This document shows positions 6,538 through 7,214 of a DNA stretch of 7,214 nt, one piece after another. The stretch is taken from assembly GCA_947178015.1 (NCBI GenBank), contig CAMWWW010000112.1, forward strand, positions 1-7,214, read 5' to 3'. Positions within the stretch are counted from its first letter, which is position 1; each line of letters begins with the position of its first letter. This stretch comes from an uncultured Clostridia bacterium (GTDB taxonomy: Bacteria; Bacillota; Clostridia; Lachnospirales; Lachnospiraceae). The notes under the pieces were generated by a model, which did no database searches, had not been told where the DNA came from, and saw only the letters and a list, made by a program, of their open reading frames with translations. Both the position numbers and the translations under genes were made by a program.

Positions 6538-7113
6538 TTATTCAGAAAACACTTTGCTCAACTCGATAAAGCATCCGTCAAGCACATTGACCTTTGCCAC
6601 ATCCTCCTGTCTATAGACCTCATGCGTTCGGAAAGTGCCATCGCCGGTTTGAAGCAGAACGCGAACCGTTCGGTTCTCCGGGTCCACAATCCAATATTCT
6701 TGAACTCCGGCTCGTTGATATAGATTTAGCTTCACAAGCTGGTCATGCTGTTGTGTAGATGGGGAGAGAACCTCAATTACCATATCCGGCGCTCCCTTGC
6801 AGCCATGCTTATCCAGTTTGCTCCTGTCGCACACCACAGAGATGTCCGGCTCAACCAACGTGTCAACGTCCTCCGGCTTGTCCCCATCCTGCTCAAATAG
6901 CCGAACTCCAAAGGGAGCAGGATAAACCTTATACTGTTTTCCCTCCAGATAGTTACCAAGCTGCCGCCCAATTTCAAAGCAGATTTCTTGATGAATTCTG
7001 GATGGCGTTGCCATCATAAAAGCTTCTCCATCAATAATTTCTATACGTTCCTTCTCGTCCCATGTGAAGCAATCGGCAAATGTGTGCCGTGCCTTTTCAG
7101 CTGGTAATACCAT
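6538..7113 (-). CDS. Uma2/DUF820-family PD-(D/E)XK protein
   Basis: A 191-residue protein of the Uma2 (DUF820) family, predicted nucleases with a PD-(D/E)XK fold. They are abundant in cyanobacteria and scattered in Firmicutes, and their cellular role is largely unknown. Seen in the sequence: N-terminal IEIIDGEAFMMATPS (24-38) with the usual HQE (41-43), PAPFGVRL (65-72), VEPDISVV (87-94, Asp90), PDMVIEVLSPST (109-120, Glu114), Lys128, then GVQEYWIVDPE (136-146). Asp90, Glu114 and probably Lys128 would be the metal and catalytic residues, so it appears intact. Length is typical. The ATG at 7113 has AGGAGG (7122-7127 on the plus strand) eight bases upstream. It stands alone, convergent to the exporter operon, with its own promoter and terminator. 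No methylase, antitoxin or transposase is adjacent, so I would not call it a restriction enzyme or toxin. Confidence 0.92.
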   Translation of the reverse strand: MVLPAEKARHTFADCFTWDEKERIEIIDGEAFMMATPSRIHQEICFEIGRQLGNYLEGKQYKVYPAPFGVRLFEQDGDKPEDVDTLVEPDISVVCDRSKLDKHGCKGAPDMVIEVLSPSTQQHDQLVKLNLYQRAGVQEYWIVDPENRTVRVLLQTGDGTFRTHEVYRQEDVAKVNVLDGCFIELSKVFSE

Positions 7114-7156
7114 AAATCAACCCTCCTTGTCAGCTATTTTTGCAAGACTTTTCGCC

Positions 7157-7185
7157 ATTTTACTAAATAAATCACCAGTTTACAA
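7157..7185 (-). promoter_or_regulatory. Sigma-A-type promoter of the Uma2-family gene
   Basis: On the minus strand, -35 TTGTAA (plus 7180-7185) and -10 TAAAAT (plus 7157-7162) are separated by 17 bases. The predicted start near 7150 gives a leader of about 37 bases containing AAGGAGGG before the ATG. The surrounding sequence to the window edge is AT-rich, and I see no other gene in 7114-7214. Confidence 0.65.
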
Positions 7186-7214
7186 CTTTTTGATAAAGTA
7201 TAGATTTATGTAAA

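Noticed and set aside
24..7213. 11-base inverted match TTACATAAATC at 24-34 and 7203-7213, possible element ends
   Set aside because: Several 11-base inverted matches are expected by chance in 7.2 kb. No transposase, integrase or target duplication accompanies it, and the sequence is AT-rich.
1..7214. CRISPR array, tRNA or rRNA genes, insertion sequence, prophage or defence island
   Set aside because: There are no regularly spaced repeats, cloverleaf sequences, transposase motifs or phage genes. The Uma2-family protein alone does not make a defence system.

Overview
This window looks like ordinary chromosomal DNA from a low-to-medium GC Firmicute, most likely a clostridial gut-type organism of the Lachnospiraceae kind. 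The taxon is an inference. It rests on purine-rich GGAGG-type ribosome binding sites, sigma-A-like promoters, U-tailed hairpin terminators, and the pairing of a TM287/288-type ABC exporter with a clostridial-style cytidylate-kinase-like protein. No database search was possible.

Layout. Bases 1-215 hold the end of an upstream transcription unit with a strong rho-independent terminator (88-124), a dyad (124-141), and a good promoter (155-183). This promoter drives a 184-residue protein I do not recognise (216-770), followed on the same strand by rarA (861-2195), the AAA+ replication-associated recombination ATPase. A 118-base gap with a dyad and a weak promoter candidate separates rarA from a tight three-gene cluster: two ABC half-transporters (2314-4071 and 4071-5840, overlapping by one base) and a cytidylate-kinase-like P-loop protein (5850-6455, nine bases after the stop). 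A Uma2/DUF820-family PD-(D/E)XK protein is encoded convergently on the minus strand (7113-6538). It has its own promoter, ribosome binding site and terminator.

How the genes work together. The two ABC proteins almost certainly form one heterodimeric exporter. The first subunit lacks the catalytic glutamate (Asp instead) and the switch histidine (Gln instead), and the second keeps both but has a deviant LSQGQ signature. This is the complementary pattern of an exporter with one degenerate and one competent ATP site. The kinase-like protein is probably co-translated with it, but I cannot derive a functional link. RarA acts at stalled replication forks, and its unknown upstream partner may simply share its promoter.

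I found no CRISPR array, transposon, prophage, tRNA or rRNA, and no convincing undescribed multi-gene system. The most useful leads are the unknown gene upstream of rarA, the exporter-kinase operon, the dyads next to two promoters, and the missing plus-strand terminator in the convergent region.
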